Source of the DNA: a virus
DNA length: 40,682 bases
Direction: 5' to 3' (one strand)
IMG/VR virus record: IMGVR_UViG_3300018080_000061
Location: 1-40,682 of that record
Shown: one piece after another, positions 1-6,659 of the stretch
How the letters are laid out: each line of letters begins with the position of its first letter
How positions within the stretch are numbered: position 1 is the stretch's first letter
Translations under genes and position numbers: made by a program
The notes under the pieces: model-generated
The model's database searches: none
What the model was told of the DNA's origin: nothing
What the model saw: only the letters and a program-made list of their open reading frames with translations

Positions 1-123
1 ACGTCTTTGTCTTCTAAATTAATATAGATAGTCATAGCCTTACCTCTTTCTTGGTTAATTTTCCCCTATTATCTAACAACGTTATATTTAATGCAAGTTT
101 TTATTGTAAAAAATATAACATCG
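1..123. repeat. left copy of 123-bp terminal direct repeat
   Basis: Bases 1-123 are identical to 40560-40682. This is the usual mark of a circular or circularly permuted genome assembled with a k-mer overlap, but true short direct terminal repeats are also possible. The copy includes, on the minus strand, the first codons (from 35 leftward) of the small gene that is complete at 40451-40594, together with the divergent early promoter region. Confidence 0.95.
68..96 (-). promoter_or_regulatory. leftward early promoter with operator in spacer
   Basis: On the minus strand TTGCAT (96-91) is followed after exactly 17 bases by GATAAT (73-68), a near-consensus sigma70-type promoter. The spacer contains ATAACGTTGTTA, a partly dyadic motif that recurs in the rightward promoters at 104 and 1571. 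The same promoter lies at 40627-40655 in the right repeat and points into the recombination operon (small gene, ERF, YqaJ). Binding by the XRE repressor is inferred. Confidence 0.75.
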
Positions 124-132
124 TGTTATCTT
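104..132 (+). promoter_or_regulatory. rightward early promoter with dyad operator
   Basis: TTGTAA (104-109), a 17-base spacer and TATCTT (127-132) form a sigma70-like promoter 22 bases upstream of the XRE gene. The perfect dyad ATAACA-TCG-TGTTAT (115-129) overlaps the spacer and -10, as expected for a repressor or Cro operator. It is divergent from the leftward early promoter, with about 8 bp between the two -35 boxes. Confidence 0.7.
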
Positions 133-154
133 TCATGAAATTAAAGGATTTACT

Positions 155-355
155 ATGGATTTAAAGACTTATCTCAAAAGTATTAAAAAAATGCAGACTT
201 CTTTTGCTATAGAATTAGGCGTGACTCCGCAAACTATTTATCATTATTGCAACGGGAAAAGAAACCCAAGCAAATTTGTAAAAGAAAAGATTGAAGAATT
301 AACGGATGGTAATGTGAAAGCTGATGAATGGAAGAACAAAAAAGATTATAATTAA
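155..355 (+). CDS. XRE/Cro-like helix-turn-helix repressor
   Basis: This 66-residue protein has a single helix-turn-helix. The segment FAIELGVTPQTIYHYCNGKR (about residues 17-36) matches the XRE/Cro pattern of helix 2, a GV turn and a Gln/Thr-rich recognition helix, followed by P-S-K. It is preceded by AAAGGA and by a promoter with a dyad operator, so autoregulation and control of the divergent early promoters is the natural role. The last 32 bases overlap the resolvase gene. Its small size is more like Cro than a full CI repressor with a dimerisation domain. Assignment as Cro-like is inference; the DNA-binding fold is well supported. Confidence 0.8.
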   Translation: MDLKTYLKSIKKMQTSFAIELGVTPQTIYHYCNGKRNPSKFVKEKIEELTDGNVKADEWKNKKDYN

Positions 356-722
356 TCAAAAACCTGTTGCCCAACCAAGAGCTAGAATTACTCGTTTTGT
401 CTCTTATGATCCCTCTAAAGATAAAAAGAATTGGGCTAGAATACAAATTGCAGAACAGATTGATGAAACTTTAGAGTGTCCTATTGAAATGGAAGTAACT
501 TTTTATTTACAAATACCAAAAAGCATATCAAAAAAGAAACGTAAATTAATGCTTTCAAATGAACTTAAACACCAGAAACTGGGGGATTTGGATAACTTTT
601 TAAAGTTTTTATGCGATAGCATGAATGAATTGGTTTTCAAGGATGATAAGCAAGTTTGGAAAGTTAAAGCACAGAAATTATACTCTGAAACTCCAAGAAC
701 GGAAATAATATTAAGGTGGTAA
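324..722 (+). CDS. rusA: RusA-like Holliday junction resolvase
   Basis: The protein has 132 residues. It shows the RusA family layout: an N-terminal strand with PVAQPRARITRF, a central P-x-S-x-SKKK-R-x-x-ML segment, then the acidic catalytic block around residues 88-108 (D88, D90, N91, D98, D107, D108; local sequence GDLDNF and FKDDKQ). RusA enzymes are dimeric endonucleases that resolve four-way junctions before packaging or after recombination. The gene overlaps the repressor gene by 32 bases and is followed two bases later by the next gene, so it belongs to the rightward early operon. It complements the ERF/YqaJ recombination genes on the divergent side. Confidence 0.88.
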   Translation: MNGRTKKIIINQKPVAQPRARITRFVSYDPSKDKKNWARIQIAEQIDETLECPIEMEVTFYLQIPKSISKKKRKLMLSNELKHQKLGDLDNFLKFLCDSMNELVFKDDKQVWKVKAQKLYSETPRTEIILRW

Positions 723-723
723 A

Positions 724-1161
724 ATGAAATACGTAAAAATAAAGGTCGGATTTAAATCTGGAAAAGAAAAATCTTTTATATATCCTTTCAAAGAAAATTT
801 AGATTATTACTATCAACTATTAGCATTAGCTAATAATCCAAAAAAGAAAGAAACAACATCTACATTAACTAATATTAATGATCATTGTATTTCTATTGTG
901 TGGTCTGAAGTTGAATGGTTTGAAGCAGAAATTATGGAACACTCATTAGGTGACGAAGAACCAAGAGTTAATATTATAAAAAAAGATGGAAATATAAAAA
1001 AAAATAAAGCTAAATGTCTACATTGTGGAGATGAAATAGAAAGTTTCCATAAATATGATTTTAAACAATGTTCTTGTGAGAACATATTTGTAGATGGTGG
1101 ATTAGAATATATAAGACATGGTTTTGTAAACTTTGAAAAATATCAAGATCTATCTGAATAA
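724..1161 (+). CDS. conserved phage protein with C-terminal Cys-rich domain
   Basis: The protein has 145 residues. The first 95 residues show no recognised domain. The C-terminal third (about residues 97-137) has CLHCGDEIES-FHKYDF-x-x-CSCENIFVDGGLEYIR, a small Cys-rich module seen in many phage and bacterial hypothetical proteins (DUF7695-like, from memory). The four Cys suggest a zinc knuckle. It starts two bases after rusA, with GGTGGTAAA upstream, in the same operon. The function is unknown. Confidence 0.75.
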   Translation: MKYVKIKVGFKSGKEKSFIYPFKENLDYYYQLLALANNPKKKETTSTLTNINDHCISIVWSEVEWFEAEIMEHSLGDEEPRVNIIKKDGNIKKNKAKCLHCGDEIESFHKYDFKQCSCENIFVDGGLEYIRHGFVNFEKYQDLSE

Positions 1162-1172
1162 AGGAGATTATA

Positions 1173-1325
1173 ATGCCTCTCAAAAAAGGTAAGAGCAAAA
1201 AAGTAATTTCAAGCAACATTCGTGAAATGATGAGAGCTGGGAAGCCGCAAAAAGTAGCAGTTGCAGCTTCTCTTAGTAAAGCCAGGAAATCCGGTGCCAA
1301 AATCCCAAAGAAGAAAAAATATTAA
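1173..1325 (+). CDS. small basic conserved phage protein
   Basis: This 50-residue, Lys/Arg-rich protein is preceded by a strong AAGGAG site. The pattern is MPLKKGKSKK-VISSNIREMM, then GKPQKVAVAASLSKARKSG. It matches the widespread small phage family with S-x-NI-x-E-x-x-x-GxPQKQAVAIAL (DUF6496-like, from memory). The function is unknown; the high charge suggests nucleic-acid or polyanion binding. It is the last gene of the early rightward operon and overlaps by four bases the end of the opposing HTH gene. Confidence 0.75.
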   Translation: MPLKKGKSKKVISSNIREMMRAGKPQKVAVAASLSKARKSGAKIPKKKKY

Positions 1326-1504
1326 GTTAATTTATTCTCGGTTATTTTTTTTTGTATCCAGTCATCCAAAGATTTTTTCTCAAATTTCCACATTCTTCCA
1401 ACTTTAAAAGCTGGAATTTTTTTTTCTTTAGCTAATTTAGCCAAAGTAAGTCTGCTCATTTTAAGAATTTTACAAACTTCTTGTGTTGTCAAAAGATCGT
1501 CCAT
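1322..1504 (-). CDS. excisionase-family helix-turn-helix protein
   Basis: The protein has 60 residues with the HTH_17/excisionase pattern: LLTTQEVCKILKMSRLTLAKL, then KKIPAFKVGRMWKFEKKSLDDWI. The winged part with VGR-x-W-x-F and a final DDW is diagnostic of the MerR/Xis-like domain. The start at 1504 was chosen because GAGG lies six bases upstream; an in-frame start at 1528 exists but has no ribosome site. No integrase is present, so this is more likely a transcription regulator of the neighbouring divergent promoter at 1571 than a true excisionase. Confidence 0.8.
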   Translation of the reverse strand: MDDLLTTQEVCKILKMSRLTLAKLAKEKKIPAFKVGRMWKFEKKSLDDWIQKKITENKLT

Positions 1505-1570
1505 GCATACCTCATAATACATTGTCATGCATTATCTTATGTTAAACTAATTTATTACACAACATTTTTA

Positions 1571-1599
1571 TTGCAAAAAGTATCACGTTGTTATATTAT
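1571..1599 (+). promoter_or_regulatory. rightward promoter with shared operator motif
   Basis: TTGCAA (1571-1576), 17 bases, TATTAT (1594-1599). The spacer AGTATCACGTTGTTA resembles the spacer of the early promoters (ATAACGTTGTTA). The upstream TTTTTATTG is also shared with the promoter at 104. It drives the gene at 1634. Common control by the same repressor is inferred. Confidence 0.7.
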
Positions 1600-1633
1600 T
1601 TCAATTTTCATTAACCCTAAAAAGGAGATTTTT

Positions 1634-1936
1634 ATGAGCATTTCAAGTTTACCAATAAATAATACTTCAGATAGTTTACAAAGAACAGAAACTACTAATG
1701 AAACAAGATTAAGACCTTCCATTTCTGGTATGACAAGAAGAGTAAACAGTGTAGCAGTTCCTATCGTAGCTGTTGCTGCTCTTTCTAACATTCCAGGAGC
1801 TGGTGCGTTAGATTGTATGTCAATATGCGATCCTCTACCTAGTGTATGGGCTCAGGTTCTTTGTTATATAGCATGTTTTATACAAGATGGGGCAAGTTCT
1901 AATGTTATTTCAAACGTTATTTCATATTTATTATAA
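1634..1936 (+). CDS. small protein with hydrophobic Cys-containing C-terminal half, unknown
   Basis: The protein has 100 residues, starting at the ATG after AAAGGAG. The polar Ser/Thr/Asn-rich N-terminus (1-35) leads into a basic TRR at 33-35. A hydrophobic segment follows (VAVPIVAVAALSNIPGAGAL, about 40-59), then a Cys-rich stretch with DCMSICDPLP and CYIACFI (60-84). The pattern suggests a membrane or secreted peptide, possibly an expressed accessory factor acting on the host envelope. It has its own repressor-type promoter and starts a run of three small membrane-type genes. I recognise no family. A lysis or superinfection role is possible but unproven. Confidence 0.6.
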   Translation: MSISSLPINNTSDSLQRTETTNETRLRPSISGMTRRVNSVAVPIVAVAALSNIPGAGALDCMSICDPLPSVWAQVLCYIACFIQDGASSNVISNVISYLL

Positions 1937-1960
1937 ATTAATTTAAACAAAGGCAAAGAG

Positions 1961-2179
1961 ATGAGTTTTGTAGATATCATGAGGAGTCCAATAGGTACAT
2001 TTTGTGTTCTTATAATTAGGATGATCATATGTTCTATCACTATAAGTGCTGGTATTAATATGTTTAACTTTAAAAAGTTCTCTCCATTTTTTACTTTTAA
2101 AAGAATTGTTAGTATTTTTTTATTATTATTTGGTGGAAGGCTATTATTTGATATTCTGTTATATTTTATGTTTAAATAA
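1961..2179 (+). CDS. small membrane protein with two predicted TM segments
   Basis: The protein has 72 residues. Residues about 13-32 (TFCVLIIRMIICSITISAGI) and about 48-69 (RIVSIFLLLFGGRLLFDIL...) are hydrophobic, with basic residues between them. AAAGG lies seven bases upstream of the ATG. A two-TM protein of this size is compatible with a holin or pinholin, but there is no adjacent endolysin. An overlapping minus-strand ORF spans 1864-2193. The plus-strand reading is preferred because of the ribosome site and the position in a plus-strand run. Confidence 0.5.
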   Translation: MSFVDIMRSPIGTFCVLIIRMIICSITISAGINMFNFKKFSPFFTFKRIVSIFLLLFGGRLLFDILLYFMFK

Positions 2180-2211
2180 TTATACAGTAACAAATGAACT
2201 TTTTTAACTTT

Positions 2212-2236
2212 ATGGCACTTCCAAGTGGAGTGCCAT
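2212..2236 (+). terminator. hairpin after small membrane gene
   Basis: ATGGCACT (2212-2219) pairs with AGTGCCAT (2229-2236) around a nine-base loop, 33 bases after the upstream stop codon. The following sequence TATAAAAT is a poor T-tract, so it may be a weak terminator or an mRNA 3' stabiliser. Confidence 0.45.
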
Positions 2237-2274
2237 TATAAAATATCTTAGAACTCGTTTTAAATAGTCAAATT

Positions 2275-2303
2275 TTGCATTAAACAGAAAAGAGGCATAA
2301 TAT
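2275..2303 (+). promoter_or_regulatory. rightward promoter, TTGCAT-17-TAATAT
   Basis: TTGCAT (2275-2280), a 17-base spacer and TAATAT (2298-2303) lie 30 bases upstream of the start at 2333. The -10 overlaps an imperfect hairpin AGAGGCA-TAATA-TGTCTCT, a possible regulator site. The -35 hexamer is the same as in the leftward early promoter. Confidence 0.7.
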
Positions 2304-2332
2304 GTCTCTTAAATAAATTAAAGGATAAAATT

Positions 2333-2551
2333 ATGGCTCTAGTGATTTGTAACGCAGTTATTGTTTTAGCATTAGGATTAATAATTTTGATATTTATCGA
2401 TTCTACGCATCAAAAAATAATATCCCAGAATCAAAAGTATTATGAACGAAGCAAAGAACTTATGGAATTACAAGAAAAACATTATGAATTAATATTATAT
2501 GAAATTGTAAAACTTAGAAAAGAAATAGAAAATTATAGCCTTAAAATCTAA
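2333..2551 (+). CDS. small TM plus coiled-coil protein
   Basis: The protein has 72 residues. An N-terminal membrane segment of about 20 residues (VICNAVIVLALGLIILIFI, residues 4-22) is followed by a highly charged helix to the C-terminus (QKYYERSKELMELQEKHYEL...) with heptad character. AAAGGA lies upstream. The architecture is that of an inner-membrane spanin or a membrane-anchored coiled-coil. The protein at 15512 has the same plan. Without a partner lipoprotein gene adjacent, spanin function is only a suggestion; the lipoprotein at 31129 is a distant candidate partner. Confidence 0.6.
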   Translation: MALVICNAVIVLALGLIILIFIDSTHQKIISQNQKYYERSKELMELQEKHYELILYEIVKLRKEIENYSLKI

Positions 2552-2633
2552 GGTTATTATTCTTAAAAAGACAAGCTATAACTAATACTATAGCACAAAC
2601 AATTAAACTGAGTCCGATTTCTAAAGTAGTCAT
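2541..2633 (-). CDS. possible tiny membrane peptide
   Basis: A 30-residue ORF reads MTTLEIGLSLIVCAIVLVIA followed by CLFKNNN, a single hydrophobic helix with a basic end. The ribosome site is weak (GGATTAAG upstream) and it overlaps the end of the plus-strand gene by 11 bases. It is reported because it and the next ORF are the only coding content in the gap 2552-2766, and both are TM-like. It may be spurious. Confidence 0.3.
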   Translation of the reverse strand: MTTLEIGLSLIVCAIVLVIACLFKNNNLRF

Positions 2634-2648
2634 AATAAACTTAATCCA

Positions 2649-2747
2649 TTAAGTTGGAAGCAATTGACTTTTGGCATAATATATTATAAACAGTAAAATA
2701 CTAGAAAAGAATACTGTTACTGTGATCCATGTTAATAATTTCTTCAT
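2649..2747 (-). CDS. possible tiny membrane peptide
   Basis: A 32-residue ORF reads MKKLLTWITVTVFFSSILLF then IIYYAKSQLLPT: a positively charged N-terminus and one hydrophobic helix. No clear Shine-Dalgarno site is visible. It directly follows the receptor-binding gene ending at 2767 on the same strand, so it could be the last gene of the late transcript and a candidate holin-like peptide. The evidence is limited to composition. Confidence 0.3.
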   Translation of the reverse strand: MKKLLTWITVTVFFSSILLFIIYYAKSQLLPT

Positions 2748-2766
2748 AATGTTTTTTAATTTTTCA

Positions 2767-3264
2767 TTATACAAGTAAAGCTCCTGATACAAAACTATCA
2801 GTAGTAGTGTCTACAACTAAAGTTCCATTACTTACTGTTAACGTAAATGTAGCAGTATCGGCAGCATCCATGTCAGCTGTAGCTGTGAAAGACAAGTTTT
2901 CTTCACCATCACTATTTTTCATTTGGTCAGCTTCATATCTCGTGCATATATAAGTCAAATTAGATGTTACTACTTTTATTTCAACTTTTGTATGAGCAGC
3001 TAATATACCACCAAAACTATGAGTACCACAAAAAAAACATACACCAGTTATAGGACATGTAAATGTTCCGTTTGTATTGAAGTCAGCATTTTGATCTACT
3101 ATTTCTGTATAGGCATTTCCAGAGCCCATAGTAAAAATTGTTCCGTCACCTGTAACATTTGAATCTGCACCGCTTAAAATACCCAAAAAACATGGTTGTT
3201 TAGTATTTACTACTTCATATGTAGAAGGTGCGTTTATAGAGATTCCTACTGCATTTTGTGTCAT
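2767..3264 (-). CDS. tail receptor-binding-like protein, paralogue 3 (C1q/TNF-like fold suggested)
   Basis: The protein has 165 residues. It shares its plan with the next two upstream genes: M-x-TQNAxx at the N-terminus, a central TGDGT, a D-x-x-A/F-N-T-x-G-T-F/Y-T-P/A core, then AAHTKVEIKVVTSN (about 92-105) and DMDAADTATFTLTV (about 132-145). The central strands resemble trimeric C1q/TNF-like jelly rolls common at phage fibre tips, though this is inferred from pattern only. AAGGTAATAAA precedes the ATG. It is the terminal gene of the late tail block. Confidence 0.65.
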   Translation of the reverse strand: MTQNAVGISINAPSTYEVVNTKQPCFLGILSGADSNVTGDGTIFTMGSGNAYTEIVDQNADFNTNGTFTCPITGVCFFCGTHSFGGILAAHTKVEIKVVTSNLTYICTRYEADQMKNSDGEENLSFTATADMDAADTATFTLTVSNGTLVVDTTTDSFVSGALLV

Positions 3265-3273
3265 TTTATTACC

Positions 3274-3771
3274 TTAACAAATAAAAATTCCTTGAACATA
3301 AGTACGGGCAGCAAACAAATCTACGGTTTTAGTACCATTGTACACTGTATAAGTATAAGTAGCAGTATCGGCAGCATCCATGTCAGCAATAACCGTCCAA
3401 AAATAGCTACCAAAGCCACTCTTTTCATAAAATTGCCAACTGAAAGAGTTGTTTACATATGTTCGATTGCTTGTAACAACTTTAATTTCTGTTTTTGTGT
3501 GTGCAGCTGTCAATCCACCGTTACCATAAAAATTTCCTGAAAAATAAAACATACAATCTACAGGAGCGGTATATATTCCTGTTGCTGAAGCAAAATCACT
3601 TCCTATATCGTACCATTCAGTAAAACCAGCAACAGTATAGGCTGTTCCATCACCTGTAATATTAAGTGCATTATTTGTTAACGTAGCTCCATAAGCAGGC
3701 TGATTTGGCTTAATCTCCCCTGTTGTCGAAGAGTATGTAGAGTAGGTATTTATACAATTTTGGGTTACCAT
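3274..3771 (-). CDS. tail receptor-binding-like protein, paralogue 2 (C1q/TNF-like fold suggested)
   Basis: The protein has 165 residues, the same length as its neighbours. It shows NITGDGTAYTV, GIYTAPVDCMFYFSG, LTAAHTKTEIKVVTSN and DMDAADTATYTYTV, nearly matching paralogue 3 in the central segments. A stretch of about 28 bases around 3362 and 2852 is identical, so the duplication is recent or kept alike by conversion. The ribosome site is weak, implying coupling to the gene four bases upstream. Likely virion surface, trimeric; inferred. Confidence 0.65.
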   Translation of the reverse strand: MVTQNCINTYSTYSSTTGEIKPNQPAYGATLTNNALNITGDGTAYTVAGFTEWYDIGSDFASATGIYTAPVDCMFYFSGNFYGNGGLTAAHTKTEIKVVTSNRTYVNNSFSWQFYEKSGFGSYFWTVIADMDAADTATYTYTVYNGTKTVDLFAARTYVQGIFIC

Positions 3772-3774
3772 AAT

Positions 3775-4272
3775 TTACTGCATTTGGGTTATTGCAAAAG
3801 AGAAATCAACACTAAAGTCAACAGATTTAGCACCACCCCTCACATTTATATACATATCACTTGTATCAGCAGCATCAAAAGCTAATACATATGTTGGAGA
3901 AAATGCAGCATGACCACCATTGTCTGCTACATCACCAATTTGAGTTCCCCACATAACGTAATATTCTTTAATACCAACGTTTTTAATTGAACATAAAATA
4001 TCATGCGCTGCTGCCAATCCTTCTATATTGAAATTAACAGTTACTAAAGCTTTACTTCCTACAGGAGCAGTATATGTTCCAGCTCCATCATAATCAGCAT
4101 TTTGATCGTACCTTTCGCTATCTACTACAACTGGTTCAACAACAGTTGAATCTCCAGTAGCATTAAGTTCTGCAGGAATAACTTGTGCAAGAAATGCAGG
4201 TTGCAGAGTCTTAGTTAACTCTTGGTTGCTTCCTACCGTATAAAATGAATTAATAGCATTTTGTGTTACCAT
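3775..4272 (-). CDS. tail receptor-binding-like protein, paralogue 1 (C1q/TNF-like fold suggested)
   Basis: The protein has 165 residues, the most diverged of the three tandem paralogues. It retains MVTQNAIN, LNATGDST, YDQNADYDGAGTYTAPVGS, LAAAHDI and AFDAADTSDMYINV at the same positions. The start codon overlaps the stop of the preceding 193-residue gene (TAATG), and GGAGGA lies upstream. Three genes of identical length in tandem suggest diversification of receptor specificity or a hetero-oligomeric tip. Confidence 0.65.
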   Translation of the reverse strand: MVTQNAINSFYTVGSNQELTKTLQPAFLAQVIPAELNATGDSTVVEPVVVDSERYDQNADYDGAGTYTAPVGSKALVTVNFNIEGLAAAHDILCSIKNVGIKEYYVMWGTQIGDVADNGGHAAFSPTYVLAFDAADTSDMYINVRGGAKSVDFSVDFSFAITQMQ

Positions 4273-4853
4273 TAATCCTCCAATTCTTCTTCTAGTTGAG
4301 CTCTATTCTTATATTCAGGACGAGTTACAACAAACTCAATAAAATCATCAACATCAGATGGATAAGATTCAACTGAAGGATCATTGTTAAATCTCTCTGT
4401 CCATTGCTTTACCATTCTTTCTTTACAACGGGCTATTTTATTATCTAAGAGCTCTGCAAGATATTCTTCTGGATCATTCCAATGTGAAATTGCAGCTTCA
4501 TATTCATGATCTTCTACATCTATACCATTAGCTAAAATCTTTTCATCTCTAGGTTGAGATCTAAAAGGTTTAATTAAATCTTTACTCCTATGACTTTCAG
4601 ATTTAAAAGAAGACATCCCTTTAATTTCATTAACGATATCAGAATCATTAGCAGGAATAGGTTGAGCTACTTTAGCTTTTTCTTCTCTAAGTTTATCCAT
4701 CCATTTAGCTTTCATTGCTTTGACAGGTTTTCCTGACATATGGAATTTAGGGCCTTTCATAGCCCAATCTTCCAAAGGGTCTAAAAGCTCATTTGCTATA
4801 GCTAGTCTGTCGGCTCTAGAAATAAAAAACCCATCTTTAAGAAATTTCTTCAT
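4272..4853 (-). CDS. unknown charged late protein
   Basis: The protein has 193 residues, hydrophilic, with many Lys/Glu/Asp. No domain is recognised. The N-terminus MKKFLKDGFFISRADRLAIA is amphipathic, the middle is rich in Ser/Lys, and the C-terminal half is acidic with several Trp (ISHWNDPEEY, VKQWTERF). AGGAG precedes the ATG. It lies between a tail-fibre-like gene and the receptor-binding paralogues, so a tail assembly or fibre-linker role is plausible but unproven. Confidence 0.6.
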   Translation of the reverse strand: MKKFLKDGFFISRADRLAIANELLDPLEDWAMKGPKFHMSGKPVKAMKAKWMDKLREEKAKVAQPIPANDSDIVNEIKGMSSFKSESHRSKDLIKPFRSQPRDEKILANGIDVEDHEYEAAISHWNDPEEYLAELLDNKIARCKERMVKQWTERFNNDPSVESYPSDVDDFIEFVVTRPEYKNRAQLEEELED

Positions 4854-4867
4854 AACTTACTCCTATT

Positions 4868-6649
4868 TTAGGTAACAGTAATATTACCTACAGAATTTAT
4901 AACTTGCCATCCTAAATCTGTTTCAGTGCAAATACAATATACAGTATCTCCTAAAGCAACAGAATCTAACGAGCCACCAGCACCAACAGTTGTTATCTGA
5001 TTTCCGAAGCGTATATATTGATTAGCTCCCTGAGCAATTTGCCAGCCTACAGCTTGTTTAAAATTAGTGATCGCAAACTGTTCTCCTACTTCCGATGCAG
5101 CGGGTAAAGTCATTGTTAACACTCCAGCTTTATTAGCTATGTAACCATTTCCGGCAACAATATTGGCATTAACTGCAATAAGAGCCCATGATAAGCCAGG
5201 AGCGCTTGCAGATAAGTCTATAGTACCAGCTCCATTTGTTATAGTTACTGAACTATCTGCAGAAGCTAATGTTGCTAATACTGGATCTGCTCCTGTAGAA
5301 CCAATTATTAACTGACCGTTAGTTGCCGCTGCTAATGGTGTAATAGCTCCTGTTCCTGATCCTACTAAAACTCCATGATCTGTTAAAGTTGCTACTCCAG
5401 TGCCTCCTGAAGGAACATCCAACGGAGCAGTAGGAAATGATGGGGCTCCAGCTGCTGTTATCTGGAATAAGACGTTTCCGGCACTTGGACTAGCTCCATC
5501 TGTAAGCTTTAGAATATCACTATCTGAATTATCAATTCCAAAAGAATATTCTTGAACTGAGTCTACTTCTACATGTAAGAATGGGTCTCCACCATTAAGA
5601 CCTCCTGTCAAAGCTTGAAAAGCAGCGTCTGAAGCAGCATCAGTATTGTCCGTATTAGAAACAAAATTGCTAACAGCTCCACCAACATTAGCTATCTCTT
5701 GAAGAAAAATATTAATAGGAAATTCCCATCTGGAAGCAGGAATGTCTAAAAGCATGTATTCAGTTCCTAAACTTGGACTATCTCCATCTGTTAGTTTTAA
5801 AGGATCACCTGCAACACTATTGTCTATACCGAGCGAATACTGTTGAGTTACAGCTCCTACTTGCCACTGAATATATGGATCACCACCACTAGTTCCACCG
5901 GGTAATATTTCTAAACAAGCATTAGATCCAGTATTAGAATTATCTGTGTTTTGTATTCTGGTAAATACAGTTCCTCCTGCCCAATCATTTGATTGATATA
6001 GCTGTCCACTGTAATGCCAGAAAGAAGTTAAGGCGCTATCAACCATAAAAATATCAGTAGCTGCTGAAGGATTTGCTCCAGTATTGAATTTAAATCTATC
6101 TCCATCTGAATTATCTATACCAAAAGAATAATCATATGTTCCACCTACAACATCAAAATGTATAAATGCATCGCCTCCAGCATCTTGAGTGTCAATATTC
6201 AAAGCTGAAGAAGATGCTGGATCATTATCATTGTTTACTATGCCTAAATCCAATGCTGTAGCTGCTGTATTATTCTCAAAATTGAAGTCTCCAACAAATG
6301 GGGACTGCATAGAAGTATCCCACTGATTGAGACCACCAGTTGTGATAATACCATTGCCCCCAACGATTGTTATTTGGTTGGTAGCTGTTGGGACTACGGG
6401 AGAAGTTCCAGCGTCTGGAATGAAGGTCTCGGCAGCAGCCGAAGTTCCCGACATTTTTGACCATATCCCTTGAGTGGAATCCTTATATGAAAGCTTCCAA
6501 AAGTCATTAGAAGATGTGTCGAGCCATTCGTCTGTGACAATGAAGTTTCTGAAATCAGCAGCAGTAGGAGCTCTGTCATCTTGAAATGTTCTGATAGGAT
6601 TGTAAGCATTAACTGGATAATTTAATGGATTCTTGTTAATAAACGGCAT
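4868..6649 (-). CDS. tail appendage protein with three repeat modules
   Basis: The protein has 593 residues. The N-terminus (about 15-70) has DDRAPTAADFRNFIVTDEWLD and NDFWKL, a motif shared with the spike at 10823 (RAPTANDVG, TQWLDE, DDIWQL) and probably the virion-attachment domain. Residues about 130-400 hold three copies of a module of about 80 residues marked by NTDN, GGDP(F/Y), YSxGIDNS and LKLTDG-x-SPS; a fourth copy lies in the protein at 6983. Then come GxLTDHGVLVGSGTGAITPL and a C-terminal strand-rich domain (LTMTLPAASEVGEQFAI). It starts at the ATG after AAGGAG. Virion location is inferred. Confidence 0.75.
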   Translation of the reverse strand: MPFINKNPLNYPVNAYNPIRTFQDDRAPTAADFRNFIVTDEWLDTSSNDFWKLSYKDSTQGIWSKMSGTSAAAETFIPDAGTSPVVPTATNQITIVGGNGIITTGGLNQWDTSMQSPFVGDFNFENNTAATALDLGIVNNDNDPASSSALNIDTQDAGGDAFIHFDVVGGTYDYSFGIDNSDGDRFKFNTGANPSAATDIFMVDSALTSFWHYSGQLYQSNDWAGGTVFTRIQNTDNSNTGSNACLEILPGGTSGGDPYIQWQVGAVTQQYSLGIDNSVAGDPLKLTDGDSPSLGTEYMLLDIPASRWEFPINIFLQEIANVGGAVSNFVSNTDNTDAASDAAFQALTGGLNGGDPFLHVEVDSVQEYSFGIDNSDSDILKLTDGASPSAGNVLFQITAAGAPSFPTAPLDVPSGGTGVATLTDHGVLVGSGTGAITPLAAATNGQLIIGSTGADPVLATLASADSSVTITNGAGTIDLSASAPGLSWALIAVNANIVAGNGYIANKAGVLTMTLPAASEVGEQFAITNFKQAVGWQIAQGANQYIRFGNQITTVGAGGSLDSVALGDTVYCICTETDLGWQVINSVGNITVT

Positions 6650-6659
6650 TTATATCTCC

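Noticed and set aside
1322-1504. Excisionase implying an integrated prophage
   Set aside because: No integrase or att-like core repeat was found, and the same small HTH fold is used by many transcription regulators.
1864-2193. A 109-residue minus-strand hydrophobic ORF
   Set aside because: It overlaps two plus-strand genes that have better ribosome sites and promoters. Hydrophobicity arises readily in AT-rich antisense frames.
3196-3540. Plus-strand ORF rich in Cys, Ser and Ile across the receptor-binding genes
   Set aside because: It is a shadow of two minus-strand paralogues, with no ribosome site and codon-shadow composition.
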